Below the pieces are notes generated by a model. That model did no database searches, was not told the origin of the DNA, and saw only the letters and a list, made by a program, of their open reading frames with translations. The position numbers and the translations under genes are program-made. A DNA stretch of 64,000 bases from Cymodocea nodosa (lineage: Eukaryota; Streptophyta; Magnoliopsida; Alismatales; Cymodoceaceae), in contig CM072343.1 in NCBI GenBank assembly GCA_036874045.1, positions 1,384,001-1,448,000 of the forward strand, given 5' to 3'. Below are positions 1 to 11,048 of the stretch, piece after piece. Every line of letters starts with the position of its first letter. The stretch's first letter is position 1.

Positions 1-172
1 TGACACCTAACAATAGTCAAACTTTTTCTTGTGTCATGTCAAGCATAACCCACAAATCGTGTCGTGTGATGCCTTGACACAAGCCACTGTGTTGTGTTGT
101 TAATTGACACCATCAAATTGTATTGGGTTGGGTTGGTATCGTACAACCTAGCTCATTTGACATCTCTAATGC
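1..172. repeat. Possible hAT-type transposon end (fragment)
   Basis: The window opens with tgacacct and this stretch closes with a segment reading tttgacatctctaa, after ggttggg-type runs. The same terminal style (aggtgtcaat in one direction, attgacacct in the other, next to gggttggg) is seen at the end of the hAT element near 11049, at 23765 and at 56650. I read it as the remains of a non-autonomous hAT element. No coding capacity is visible. The left boundary lies outside the window. Confidence 0.3.
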
Positions 173-1070
173 CAACCTCCTTGTGTGTGAACAAGTATGA
201 GTAGGCATCTTCACATAATTATTGGAATGTTTGATAATAGTTGCTTCCCATATATGTCTCCAATTGATGCCTGCCCGTGGTGTGTAGGAAGTCAAAGAAC
301 CTTTGATGTTTAAAGTTAGAAATGTCAAAGAAAGTGTAGGTGAATCAAGTTTAGGGTTTTATAGAGTATCCTGATACCTTGGGCATTCATGGGTAAATAT
401 AAGGCCTTCAATTCAAGCTATTGATACTAAATATCTATTTTTAAAAAATTTATAACCAAAACAGTACCTTCTACATAGGGAGATAATCCCTTGATTGACT
501 GCAACACTATGCCTTCATCTCCATCCCTCCCCTACCCCCTACACGACATGAAATGTGTTGGCCCTCTCCCCTCCTTTGGTCATCTGCAGCCCCCCCCTTC
601 AGTCGCTTGCTATCCTCTATGCCCTCTCCATCCTTCCCCTTTTATCCATGAAGTCTGCATGGATGGAAATGTGCATCCGTTAATCTACACATCACCTCCT
701 CCAACTTACCTACCGTGCATACTCAGATTACCCTAGATGACTGTGCTGCCCCCCTCCACACTATAGATTCATCAATTATTGCCTTCCTCTTATTTGAAAG
801 AACATAAACCTTAAAAACTAAAACTAAAATACATTGAAATTGCATAATTGAAACTAAAATAAAAACCATAACACTAAAATTATTTTAAATTTTGTTACTC
901 AATGATTTAGGACAAAGGGTTTCAAATTTTGAAGATGAGATTCAACCTCACCTATTTAAACTCTTTCTATATATATATATAGCCATTCCTCTCTTCTTAC
1001 AATATGTATTTATTAGTACATAACCGAAATAATATTTAAAATTAAATTTCTTTTCTCATTTCTCTTACTA
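173..1070. other. Intergenic or intronic AT-rich stretch
   Basis: No gene is supported here. A C-rich block at about 510-760 is open in one frame, but it has no recognisable domain and looks like low-complexity pyrimidine-rich DNA. The stretch may be an intron or the upstream part of the gene whose last exon lies at about 1237-1911. Confidence 0.4.
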
Positions 1071-1236
1071 GTGTTTGCGGAATTACTTGTGTCACTGAAT
1101 TACGTCAATCATTCTGTGGGATAAAAGATCAGATGCTAAAGCATAATGGCTTTTGTCATTTATTTTTGGGATAGCAGAGTGTTAATGTTGTATTTGAATA
1201 ATTAACTAAAGTGTATCTTTTACAAGATTGTAAGAC

Positions 1237-1911
1237 CTGCCGCTGGTTTGTGGGTTATGCTATTGCTGGACTGATTCCGCTTCTGATCTTCCCAATAGGT
1301 ACTTCCATTCTCTTGAAGATGTTATTCAGAGGATCTACACTCAAATGGAGTTCCTCTATTTTGATGGAGACAAAGACGGAGATTCGGCTGCAATACCCAG
1401 CAGCAGCAACAATGATGAAACGCCCTTGAATATGGAAAGTAATAGCATCTCTAATGATGCTACTGTGGGACCAAATGAAAATGTCAAAGTTGAAGACGAA
1501 ATTTCAATGGTTAAAAATTCTGATCAACATCATAATGGCTACAAAGTTGCCCGTGCAAATGAGTCTGAACTAGTAAAGGCTCAGGAAAAAAGAGAGAGGG
1601 ATCGGACGAATAAACGTTTCACAAGTTGGATGCCAAATTTGCAGATTGTGTATGCATCAAAGCTATCGAAGAGATGTAAACCAGTAAATGGGTTGGTTAG
1701 TCACCAAACAAGGAAAAAAAGGAGTCATTCCTCCCGTAATGACATGGTATTGGAAACCCCCTTGCAGGGAAAAACTGGCTCTAAGTCACAAGAATTTATT
1801 TCCATTGAAAAGGATGGACGAGGACGGAATGGCTCCAAGCGACACGTTACTAAGTTACTGTTTCCGGATGAAGATGATGCACAAGTAACACAACCGGTAT
1901 TGCTGTCATAA
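1237..1911 (+). CDS. Terminal exon of an unrecognised gene (hydrophilic, basic C-terminus)
   Basis: I do not recognise the family. The open frame runs from just after an in-frame stop at 1231 to a TAA at 1909-1911, and probably follows a splice acceptor (taag at 1231-1234, or the pyrimidine-rich cccaatag ending at 1298). The upstream part reads WTDSASDLPNRYFHSLEDV and continues into IQRIYTQMEFLYFDGDKDGD. This looks like a folded segment and argues that translation enters from an upstream exon and does not begin at the ATG at 1345. The rest is Ser/Asn/Lys/Arg-rich with basic clusters (KRERDRTNKR, QTRKKRSHSSR, GRGRNGSKRH) that could act as nuclear localisation signals. A short open segment at about 1070-1190 (CGITCVTELRQSFCGIKDQM) could be a preceding exon, but I found no convincing donor. 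The 3' untranslated region probably covers 1912 to about 2250. The coding call rests on frame length and composition only. Confidence 0.45.
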   Translation: MPLVCGLCYCWTDSASDLPNRYFHSLEDVIQRIYTQMEFLYFDGDKDGDSAAIPSSSNNDETPLNMESNSISNDATVGPNENVKVEDEISMVKNSDQHHNGYKVARANESELVKAQEKRERDRTNKRFTSWMPNLQIVYASKLSKRCKPVNGLVSHQTRKKRSHSSRNDMVLETPLQGKTGSKSQEFISIEKDGRGRNGSKRHVTKLLFPDEDDAQVTQPVLLS

Positions 1912-4900
1912 AACCAAAGTTTTAATCGGTTTCGGCTGCTAATTGTCTATCTGGACGTGTACCCCCATGAGATGAAGATCATGGTCAGAGACATGTTCAC
2001 TTTTCAAGGTTCAAGATAAGGTGAAAGAGGACAAGGATATATGGATGTACAAAGGTGACAAATGTATGGATTAAAGGCCTCCATAAAGAGATTCTAAATT
2101 ACTTGATCCTGTGCTGGATGGGACTAGTTAGGCGGTCACAAAACACAAGATGAGAATGCCGGTTTCAGGCAAAAGTACATACCGGTGTTTTAAATTTTGA
2201 ATAAATTGTCATTATTCTGTTTAGACAAATTTTTATCTTAACATTGTTTTCTGAAGGCGATGATTTCCAACCACGAGGAATGCAATAGTTTATTTACATT
2301 TCCAGTATCTGTGTCTCATCTTGCAAGGCATTGGGAAACTAGTTCCCTCTTCAGAAAAATGGTAATGGCTTCTCACATCTTCGATCTGAATTTTATTTGC
2401 ATTTGGCTTCTCATTGATGACAATTAAGATTTTTAAAAATTATGCATGTAGAGATATCTCCTGCTAAAAATATGCATTCTATCAAACAATCGTCAATTCT
2501 AAAATTTAGCATTTATACTTATGGGTGGGAATCATTGGTGGTGACATCAGTATTCTCACGTGGGGATTTAACATTAATTTTTTCTTATAAATATATGGTG
2601 TCATTGTTAGATGGTTATAAATACATGCCAAAATTTTTACTTAAATTCAATAAATGGCAATGCTTCATCTAAAGTTTTAAAATACAATACCTTTCTGTTA
2701 AAATTTAGTCTTTGATTTTTAACTGAAGTTAAATAATACGAGGGCAAAATTGTCGTCGGCTTGCCAAATTAGGTGCCCGCTGAGGGCCAACGGTGTCCAC
2801 GACATTTTTGCCATGTTTTGCAGTTTTTCCCAATAATATACATAACTCTGATTGATACAAAACTTTAAAAGATGATGAATTATATCATTGGTTAACTAAT
2901 GATATAATTATATTTATATAGTTTTTAATAAAAATAAAAGATATGTGGTGCCATTATGAAAATTACCTGGTGATGCCGCTAGGAGCACTTTACATTCAGA
3001 TTTATCATATGCTTAATTTGTCAAATTAAGAATCGTAAGAAATCATTCATCACAGAACGTAATCGTATTTATCATTCATAATAATTAGAAATCAAGTATT
3101 AATTGATCTATTAGAAAGAATGTCTCAGTGGAAACTTAAACTAGCATAAAAATACATTTATGGTATAATTAAAATTTCTAAAAAGACAAAATATGTAAAT
3201 ATAATTTAACCTAAAATCCCACATTTTTATCTATATACTTTTGATTAGAATATTTATTTAGATACATTTACACTAATTCAAAGTATTTAGTATTTAGTCA
3301 ACAAATCATATAATTGTCGCAAAATTGTAATGCAAACCTGGCACCAAAGAATCCATCATCCATTACCAACTTTGCATGGAATGCGATTCCCAAATCCTTT
3401 TGGGTCCATATTTGTTATTAACAGGTTAATCAACATCATAATTTGAAATCATAGTCTTAAAATATTACCTCTTCTAATTGAGATTGCATTTCCAGAAGGA
3501 AAATAGTGTTTATTCAGATTATATTTATTGCTAGTATATTTGCAAACAATATTCTCAAGTTACGCTATTTTATCATAAAAGCATTCAGCTGAGCCATTAA
3601 AATTTAAAAACATTGCTTCCATGATTGAGAAGGCACTATTTTATATGCACAATTTTGATGTTGCAGTTTCTTAAAAAATTACTTAATTTGCAACATCATT
3701 TTCATGTAAGAAATATTGAGATGGTGTTTCTCACATTCAGCAGTTAAATCATCACTTTTTTTCCAAGAAGCATACTTTTCACTTAAGAACATTGTTGAGA
3801 TTAAACATGCTAATATATAATATATATTCTTTTAAAAAAATCATTAAATGAATCACAAAATTCTAATAAATCATAATCAGAGTTGGATTGATTTTCCTTT
3901 CTCATGAAACACACATTTTATCCATATTGTGCTTACTCTAAGAGTATTGTACATGTCATATGTTGGAAGCAAGTAGAAATAATATGCCCATATTAATAGA
4001 TGCTTTTGTCCCTTATTAAAGTATGAAGTGAAGGAAAATGGGTGGAGGAAAATAAGATTTACAAATGATATGCTGAAGCTCAAAATCAAAGGACTGTGGG
4101 TAAATAATTCTTCTTTGCTTCTAATACATAATCGAAGTCATTGAACAGTGAGAGCCTTGGAGGAGATTGTCCTTCCTTGAAGTAACAAAAACTGGTGTGG
4201 CACAAAACAAACACAAAATCAAAAGATTTCTACAGAAAAGCAAAACTATTTAATTAATTAACACATAGAGGAAAGAATGAACAAAACCACTAAATCTCAT
4301 GTATAAGTTCACTATTTAATTAATTGTATATAGGGAACAAACACACCTGCTAAATATGACACATCACAAGAGCACACCAAGTTTTTAATATAGGTTTAGT
4401 AATCACTCATCCAATCACACTTGTGTACTCCAAGCCCAATAAGACTAGAATCATTGCCCACATATATCAAAAAAAAAAAAGCTGGCCGACACCATAGTCA
4501 AAAACATATGCATCACCGTATACATATATGTATATATCACTGTGAGCACACACACACACACACGAAATTGAGACTGTAGATACAGAAAAAATGTTCTAGT
4601 TGTTCATCTCATAATTTAGATATATTAACTTAAAATTTGTAAACATTAGAAATGACATCTGAAATAAATAGATATTTCTTTTTTTGCAAATATTTATTTT
4701 AAATATAATCTTTTGATGGTTGATATATTTTAAGTAAATAATCCAAATTATGAGATGAACACCTATGATTTTTGTAACTAAGTGGCAATAGCAACATCGA
4801 ACTATATATGTATACACGTACATTGAAGAAAAAAAAAAAAACATATGCAGCATCTTATGCCAGCCATTGAAATCTCTCTCAGAAAGAAGCGTCTCTCCAA

Positions 4901-4983
4901 AGCAGCAATCGGTACTTAACCTGCAGGTCTTAGCAAAGAAATGCTTGAAACATGCATGGCATCACACACAAGTGTTAGGGAGA
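1912..4983. other. 3' UTR then AT-rich intergenic DNA
   Basis: After the stop at 1911 there is a few hundred bases of ordinary composition, probably the 3' UTR, then very AT-rich sequence. Short frames (for example 3877-4089 minus and 4596-4853 minus) are Phe/Ile/Tyr-rich and show no domain. A short (AC)n run sits at about 4550-4563. No gene is supported. Confidence 0.4.
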
Positions 4984-5095
4984 GAGAGGGAGAGGTTGGA
5001 GCTCCCTTCACTCCAGGCAAGGAAAGGAGAAGACACTGAAGCCATCTCCTCCAGTTCCCCATCTGGGGTGAGGGGAGCCCCAACACATCCTTCTT
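4984..5095. ncRNA. MicroRNA-like foldback with a GAMYB-type miR159/319 recognition sequence
   Basis: Two arms, 4995-5016 (gttggagctcccttcactcc plus ag) and 5063-5084 (ctggggtgaggggagccccaac, 22 nt), pair over 22 positions with one mismatch and two G-U pairs. Outside a 4-nt internal loop, 4984-4990 pairs again with 5089-5095. The apical part is 46 nt. This size and shape fits a plant pre-miRNA. The left arm on the plus strand closely resembles the miR159/319 target site of GAMYB genes. Read on the minus strand, the same arm resembles a 3'-arm miR159/319 mature sequence with a few substitutions. I cannot tell which strand is transcribed. Genuine MIR159/319 precursors have much longer loops, so this could be a young or degenerate MIRNA, an inverted duplication of a MYB segment, or a target mimic. 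Confidence 0.4.
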
Positions 5096-5235
5096 ACCTT
5101 CACCACACCTTTCTTTCCCTGGCCATCATCGACCATCTCTACATGCAGGACTCCTTTCTTCTTCCGTGCGTGCAGTAAAGCCACCACCCATATACATATA
5201 TCTATGGATGGTGAATGAATGCGGTAAGGCATTGC

Positions 5236-5256
5236 CCTCTCTCTCTCTCTCTCTCT
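5236..5256. repeat. (CT)n microsatellite
   Basis: An uninterrupted CT dinucleotide run of about ten units, about 140 bp downstream of the foldback. Confidence 0.9.
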
Positions 5257-7818
5257 GTATACATATCATCGGTTCAAATAATCCCACCATTGAAAGCTGT
5301 GAATTAAAGAAGGCATCAATGACCATGCATACATAATTAAATATATATCTATGTACATGTATAATGACATAGTTAAAGAGAAAAGGCCTCTGGGTTGTTA
5401 TGTGTCATCCCATCATCACAATAAATTTGCTGCGCTTGTTCTTTACTAATCCTGCCATGTCCTACGTTCTCCGAGAAGATAATAAATAAGATGTGGAATA
5501 AATGGCAAGAAATCTATTACATCGATGAATTGCCGTGGATACCAATGCCATTTGTGGAGAGAATTAATTAGAATTTTGCAACGACAGCTCAACCGTCCAA
5601 ATCTTCTTGCCCTCAAATATGAAGTTGGTGCAGAACTGGCATGCCATATTACTACCTCGGCCTTTGCACCAAATTCATCATTACCATCTCTCTCTCTCTT
5701 TATTTCACCGGACCAAATTGATGATTTGGATTGAGTTGGCAAGATTACATCGCATTGTGTGATGGGCATTGAATAATTTACCAATAGTGCATGATTTAAT
5801 CGGCCTTTTCTACTTTAGAGACCATAGAATGAATGAAACGATAGAATTTAGGCTAATATATGATAAACTCATTTATTTATTATTAAGTGATTTGATATAT
5901 AATATTTCATATAATATCAAAATAGGTTTAAATATATTCACTTATAAGATATTTGTAAGTTTAAAATAAATCATAAATAGGGAGGAGTATGAAAAGTCTT
6001 ACATCAATCAATGCAAAGATAGAATTTAAGTTAATATTTAATAAATTCCTTTACTCATTATTAATTGATTTCAAAATGAAATATTTCAAAGAAAGGGAAA
6101 ATCTTCAATTTCAAGAACAAACAATGAAAAAAAATGTTGACTTATAATTTTTTGCTACAAATAAAGTTCATGAAATCTTTTTTTGAATGCAGAGGCTGAA
6201 GATGTAATTCATCCCTTGGAGTTGTTTAACTGGGTTTATATATATATATATATATATAATTCCTATCCTACAAATGTATTTTGATGGGAATAGAGCACCA
6301 TCTTTAATTTTTTTTGAAAATAAGCATTATCTTTAATTATGGGTGTGGTTTGTTTTCTCCTCTCTTCACTTGTGTAGGTCACCACATCTCAAAACAGTAG
6401 ATTTCTTCCCTCACCCTTCAATATTTATTTCTTGTAATTTCCTTTCTCGAACACTGAGGAGCACTAAGAATAAGATCCTCGAACATTTCATTGTAATCAA
6501 CGTGGATTTTTTTGGAATTCCAATCTATCACCTAATATTTTCATATTCAACATGTACTTTTAATGTAAAATATGGATATCCTTTTATCTCTAACCCTACA
6601 AATGAAAGTCTAATAACCCACTTACAATAAACTAAGGATTTGAATGAAACATGCCCAAGTATTCATTTACATCAACATTCCTATTCACTAACCTATTTTC
6701 TCTATCAATAGTCACACCATAATAGGTTTGGAAGTTTGTTTGACTAAAAGAAAAAGGGAGGACTATATAGAGTCTGGGTTGAGCTTTTAATGTAAGTACC
6801 ATGAGGATATTATTATGTTTTATAATACTATAAGGTTTATTAGGTAAATAAGAAATGTATAAATTTGAAAATAAAAAAAAAACTTTTCATGCAACCTCCC
6901 AACAGAAGTTGGTTGAAGCTAAGAAATATATACCACGAGTTTGAGACTGCAGAAGTTGAAGCTTTATACATGGAATGAGAAAAGTTAGGGTTTTAAAATT
7001 GCAACTTCTCTTCATGTCATAACGTCCTCTAGAAGTAATCCAAATGGATGAAAACTCTTGGACATGGCTTTAGAAAATTAGGAAAGGTTAATATTTATTT
7101 TTACCGTCGATATCAAATTTTCTAATTTAGAATGCCAAAATTGTTGACTAATAGTTATTAGAAAATATGGAAGGAAATTTGTTTGAAATTGCTTTTCCAT
7201 TCATAGATGGCCCCTTCTAGAATTATCCTTTGATTCCTTTATGATTTCAATTGATTGAAAAGAAGGATTGACAAGAATCAAAGAAACTTATTCAAGCTTT
7301 CTAGGGATTCATGCATCTTCATGCTTCACCTACTTTGGAATGAGTTACTTCTTACATTTCTAAATGCCTTCAAAATTTGAACATCTCAAAGGCCCAAAAT
7401 TTGATGAAACTGCTGATCCAAATTAACAACCCCATATTTCTATGGCCTCAATCTAATTATTCACTTATTCTACCATACATTAGGGGAGAACCTAAGGAGT
7501 GATTTATGACTCTAATACCTATGTAAATATGCTCAAACCTAAAAGCCTACCTTTCATGACCTAAACATTGATTTATATCTTTACTAGACCAATGACGAAA
7601 TAACCCATATTTGCCTACTATTCATATAAATTAGACTTGTTGAAAGTTGCAACAAATTTTAAAGTAATTCTGCGTGATGTTGATATTTACTAGTTTATAA
7701 TATTTTGTCCATTTTTCAGATTTATGTTTTGTTGTTATAAATTCCTTTTTATATTAGATGATCTACATGACCTAAGTTAAGTCGTATATAAGGTTGTAAT
7801 TGTATTGAACCTTAAAAA
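5257..7818. other. Intergenic, no gene supported
   Basis: AT-rich sequence with a (TA)n run at about 6237-6259. The overlapping frames on both strands at 5446-5784 have no recognisable domain. I see nothing else. Confidence 0.4.
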
Positions 7819-9045
7819 ATGAAACATAGCTCTTTCTCTTGCACTCGTTGCGCTTGTATCCTGATAGAGCAAGCATGTGATCTTGATCCATTCAGTGCAA
7901 TGATCTCGAAAATCAACATGATATCAAAGCATTTTTACACTCCTAATGACAAACTTTCTGTTAAACTTCTTGATCACCAAAAGATTCCCATTAACAGTAT
8001 ATGAGAAGTTGAATTAAATGATAACATCAAATCAAAAAATATTTTATACATTCTTGATTTCAAGGTCAACTTCATGTTTGTTACTAAAATCACTAAAGAT
8101 TTCAATTATTGTATTGCCTTCTATCTTGATCATTGTATTATGCAAGATCTATCGTGCAAGAAAGCGATTAGAGTAACTGAAAAATGGAAAGAGTTACACA
8201 TCTTTAATCTCAAAGGAAAGGAAATTATTCGTGGTATCTCTAATCATGCCTTTGTTGTTAGCAATGAAACTTGATATCATAGATTAGGTCATCCATATCC
8301 TAAGAAAACTATTGCATTAAGTAATTTACCTCATCATGAACTTAGAACTATTGATTTTTGTGAATCCTGCAACTTTGGAAGACAACCAGGGTTGCTTTTC
8401 CTACTTGCAGCACGAAGATTAATAGTAAATTTCAACTTATTTGTGCTGATGTTTGGGGAAATTATAATATTTCTTCCACCATTAGCTCACATTATTTTCT
8501 CACAATTGTAGATGATTATAGTAGATTTACTTAATTTTTTATTAAGACTAAATCTAAAGTTTTTGAATATTTTAAAAAATTCTTTACTTATGTTAAAAAT
8601 TAGTTTGCAAACTAAAATTAAGACATTTAAGAGCAACAACTAGACTAAATTTACCAACAAGGAAGTTCAAAACCTCTTTGGTTCTCTTGGTATAGTACAT
8701 TTCTGTGGTCCTTATAACTCACAACAAAATGAGATTGTAGAAAAAAGCATAGACACATCCCTAACATTGTTAAAAACCTCAAAGTTCAAACTAACATTTC
8801 CTTAAAATACTAGGAGTCCATTAGGGTTGCAATTTTTTTAATAAATCCAACACAATCCTCTAAAATAAAATTCTTTATGCCATCTTATATGAAATAGCCT
8901 TCGATTACAGCCAACTTAAAGCTTTTGTTTGTCTAGCTTTTGCCACCAATTTGAAATTAGGGCATAAATTTGATAATAAAGCTTACAAGTATGTTTTGAT
9001 CGGATTCCTTGCAGGTTTGAAAGGTTATAAACTTTTTGCAAGGGC
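7819..9045 (+). mobile_element. Ty1/copia retrotransposon fragment (fossil)
   Basis: Consecutive plus-strand segments read as a copia polyprotein from the GAG-pre-integrase region (YHRLGHPYPKKT, then a C-x2-C type segment) into the integrase core (DYSRFT, GIVHFCGPYNSQQNEIVEKK). They end in the conserved region after the integrase core (LIGFLAGLKGYKLF). Only a middle piece of pol is present, with no reverse transcriptase and no LTRs that I can see. It is multiply broken and clearly old. Confidence 0.75.
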
Positions 9046-9530
9046 TCGACGTGAATATGCTAAGGTAGAAGGGCATTTCGGTCATTTAAATCATTGCGAT
9101 CATGAAGGGGTGGGGGGAAAAGTGATTTGGATTTTTCTGTCTTCGTTCAGCTTTCCTCTTCCTTGGTAGCGATGAATCCGAATCCCTAGCAGCAACGACG
9201 GGAGATTGGAGTTCGACAATTTCGGCACTTCGACGGTGAGCGTGTGGGGGTGCGCGACTTTGATAGACCCGGGTGCAGTGTGTGCGTGAGCATGTAGCTT
9301 CCGCAGGTGCATGCAGCTACGGCGATTCAGCGTTGCAGGCAACAAGCGTTTTCGACGAGCTCGATGATATCTGACATCGTAAGGCGGTGGTGTGCAGGAT
9401 CGTCGGGCGTGGTTAGTGAAAAAAGAAACAAGCAAACAAACAGAATATCGAGAAAAGGGTAGAAGAAGGGTGATCTGGGGATTTTCATCCTCATTGGCTG
9501 TAAATGATCCCTCCTCATTTATACTAGTTA
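9046..9530 (+). other. GC-richer block of unknown origin next to the copia fragment
   Basis: Base composition changes sharply where the copia homology ends. The block contains a pyrimidine-rich leader-like stretch, an ATG followed almost at once by a stop at about 9172-9190, and a donor-like cgacggtgagc at about 9231-9241. It looks like the 5' UTR or first-exon relic of a gene, but no coding frame with a domain follows. The stretch 9531-10500 holds nothing I can identify. Confidence 0.25.
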
Positions 9531-10500
9531 AAATGTGGTATTGTTCATGTATGACTTGCTTGCAGATGAGAAACCTTGGCTATCTAGCTAAATAATTTGT
9601 TGTATTACCAATGTATGTAAATTTATTGATTGTTAGTGTTTGCCATTTTGGTTAGACTATACTAGGAAAAATGCATCCCTTATTTCTACTATATTGTGTT
9701 AGTTGGAAATTTAGGAAGGTAGAATTGTGCCCTAAGGGAGTTTTACCATATTTGGTAAAGCTCACAGACTATTATTGGCTATTGCATAACATGTTTAATT
9801 ATTTCATGTTAACACCAATTTTTCACATTATTAGTGTTGAGTATTGCTTAATGCAGTCAACCATGCAGTTGTTATGATGGTTAATGCGTATTATGGTGAT
9901 TATTAGTGATGGTAGTATAATCAGCCTATAATTGTTTGGATCTGTAGTTGTAAAGTGTTTGAATGTATTAATCCCTCATTTTGGCTATTGATGCATATTT
10001 ATTAGTGTGCATGACATAATATTAATGATTTTCACATAGTGGTGTTGTTTATTGTAGATTATTCTGACTATGTGCATAATATAGATGTTAATGCAAAATA
10101 TAGTTGATTTATGCACTTTATGTCATGTTGATTGTTATGTATTATGGTGGATGCTTATTATTGGGGATTATTGTGTAGTAGTGCAGATTTGTGTAGTTAT
10201 TTTGATTAGTGGCCAACTTATCATGTATAGCTATAAATAAATAATGAATCAACTATATTAGCTACGGAATCTAGCTATGAAGGTATGGTATTGTGTATAC
10301 AATTTGAAATAGGATACATTTGACTTGTCTTAGGGTAACTCAAAATATTTCATTTGAAGTTCAATCATAAGACAGTATGTGACTATTTGTCTCTATTATA
10401 GGGAGGAATATGTAATTGTAGTTAATTAAATAAAAGAGAAAATAAATGATGTGTTTGTTGGCCTAGTCTCCTTTGTTTATTTTGCAAGAATAATGAACTC

Positions 10501-11048
10501 CTGATTATGTTTCGTACCTTGTGCATATTATAATTTATAGCTTTCTATGTGCTGCACTTTCTTACTGGGTCTTAGCTCACCTCTTGTGGTTGTTCCTTTT
10601 AAACTACCCAGTTGATCAACAAATGGGATGTGAGTTGCAAAGAACATGCTAGTACTTTTTGACAAATGGGGTGTGAGTTGCAAAGAACATGCTAGTACTT
10701 TTTGACAGGTTGCTGGACTCTTGTTGTAAATAAATAAACGAATGAATGCATGTAATTTTTTATGTGAATGTGTCAACTATGGTGCCATGTGAATTAGAGA
10801 AAAGAATCGTGGCATCAATAGTTTTGTGAGTTTTTAGACATTGGATTTGCCTAAAAGTGATTTGTTGGTTTTTCGCTGATTATGTTCCATACCTTGTGCA
10901 TATTATAATTTATAGTTTTCCATGTGCTGCACTTTCTTACTTTATGAATTTTATTTGATTTTGAGGATGGATTACTTATTGGACATTAGCTCACCTCTTG
11001 TGGTTGTTTCTTTTAAACAATCTGGTTGACCAATAGGTAGGGTGTGAG
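10501..11048. repeat. Tandem duplication, unit A and first half of unit B (375-bp unit)
   Basis: Unit A begins at 10501 (ctgattatgtttcgtacctt) and unit B at 10876 (ctgattatgttccatacctt). Both continue with tgcatattataatttatag, then tgtgctgcactttcttac, then agctcacctcttgtggttgt. Unit A also contains a 43-bp tandem repeat at 10619-10661 and 10662-10704. Unit B is interrupted after 11048 by a hAT transposon and resumes at 14206. Confidence 0.85.

Noticed and set aside
5446-5784. Overlapping frames of 112 (minus) and 69 (plus) codons
   Set aside because: No domain or splice signals; ordinary chance length in this sequence.
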